From Curtobacterium sp. VKM Ac-1376 (GTDB lineage Bacteria > Actinomycetota > Actinomycetes > Actinomycetales > Microbacteriaceae), in the NCBI RefSeq assembly GCF_015351025.1, contig NZ_JADKRV010000011.1, positions 58,830 to 122,829 on the forward strand: a stretch of DNA of 64,000 nt. The letters run 5' to 3'. The notes beneath the pieces were generated by a model. It was not told the origin of the DNA. It saw only the letters and a list, made by a program, of their open reading frames with translations, and did no database searches. The position numbers and the translations under genes were made by a program. Of this stretch, positions 63,902-64,000 are shown piece by piece. The first letter of the stretch is position 1. Each line of letters begins with the position of its first letter.

Positions 63902-64000
63902 GCTGTGTGGCCGGGCGCTGTGTCGCTAGGTGTACTGCCCAGGGACGTTGGTTGAGCTGCGACGACTCGCTGTAGTCGTTGGGATGTGAGAAGGACCTCC

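Noticed and set aside
63902..64000. Possible end of an insertion sequence at the right edge
   Set aside because: The last bases have a different texture from the genes before them, but no inverted end or transposase frame can be seen in 99 bases.

Overview
The window is high-GC DNA with frequent GTG starts and many 1-4 base start/stop overlaps (ATGA, GTGA, TGATG). Gene content is soil or plant-associated actinobacterial: urea carboxylase, a copper amine oxidase, an AlkC-type repair protein, PPK2, and many TetR, GntR and HxlR regulators. A member of Microbacteriaceae such as Curtobacterium fits best, but this is inferred from gene content and style, not from a marker gene. No rRNA, tRNA, CRISPR array, prophage or complete insertion sequence was found.

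Left part (about 1-24 kb). By eye this is lower in GC and mixed in content. It opens with an ATP-grasp ligase coupled to an MFS exporter, arranged like the bacilysin genes bacD and bacE. A gene-poor kilobase follows. Next is a long minus-strand run headed by a TetR gene (10057 down to 3467): MazG-like, SDR, saccharopine-dehydrogenase-like, GyrI-like, DHA2 exporter, SnoaL-like and quinone-oxidoreductase-like genes. After it come an aldo/keto reductase, XRE and HxlR regulators, an enoyl-CoA hydratase-like gene, an AlkC-like repair gene and a LysE exporter broken by one in-frame amber codon. The next block (16.4-22.9 kb) holds an HdeD-like / FAD disulfide reductase / EthD / SnoaL operon, an SDR, a second EthD gene, a secreted alpha/beta hydrolase and a TetR gene. 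Two promoters here carry the same imperfect palindrome, so they probably share one TetR regulator.

Middle (24.4-34.9 kb). A seven-gene minus-strand operon reads APC permease, two DUF1989 proteins, urea carboxylase, allophanate hydrolase, TetR regulator, BioY biotin transporter. The DUF1989 pair points to guanidine as well as urea as substrate. BioY would supply biotin for the carboxylase.

Right (35-59.6 kb). This is a large catabolic island. It has a dipeptide-type ABC importer, a copper amine oxidase, a sarcosine-oxidase-like flavoenzyme, a class V aminotransferase, a gamma-glutamyltransferase homologue, an amidase, an aldehyde dehydrogenase and a RidA-like protein. It also has three amidohydrolases, a degenerate phosphotriesterase homologue, cytidine-deaminase-like and isochorismatase-like hydrolases, a cyclase-family hydrolase, an alpha/beta hydrolase and an MBL-fold hydrolase, plus one GntR/FCD regulator. 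Six intergenic regions carry paired copies of a TTGGATCCAA-type box, centres 21 bp apart (22 in one pair). This double operator ties the island, and possibly the urea/guanidine operon, into one regulon. The substrate is not evident. The enzymes suggest an amine- or amide-bearing, perhaps gamma-glutamylated or methylated, nitrogen source. This regulon is the strongest candidate for an undescribed system.

Right end (59.6-64 kb). Ordinary housekeeping and stress genes: PPK2, a UBP-type zinc finger, MsrA, an aldo/keto reductase, an OBAP-family protein and a VOC protein, closed by a strong hairpin.
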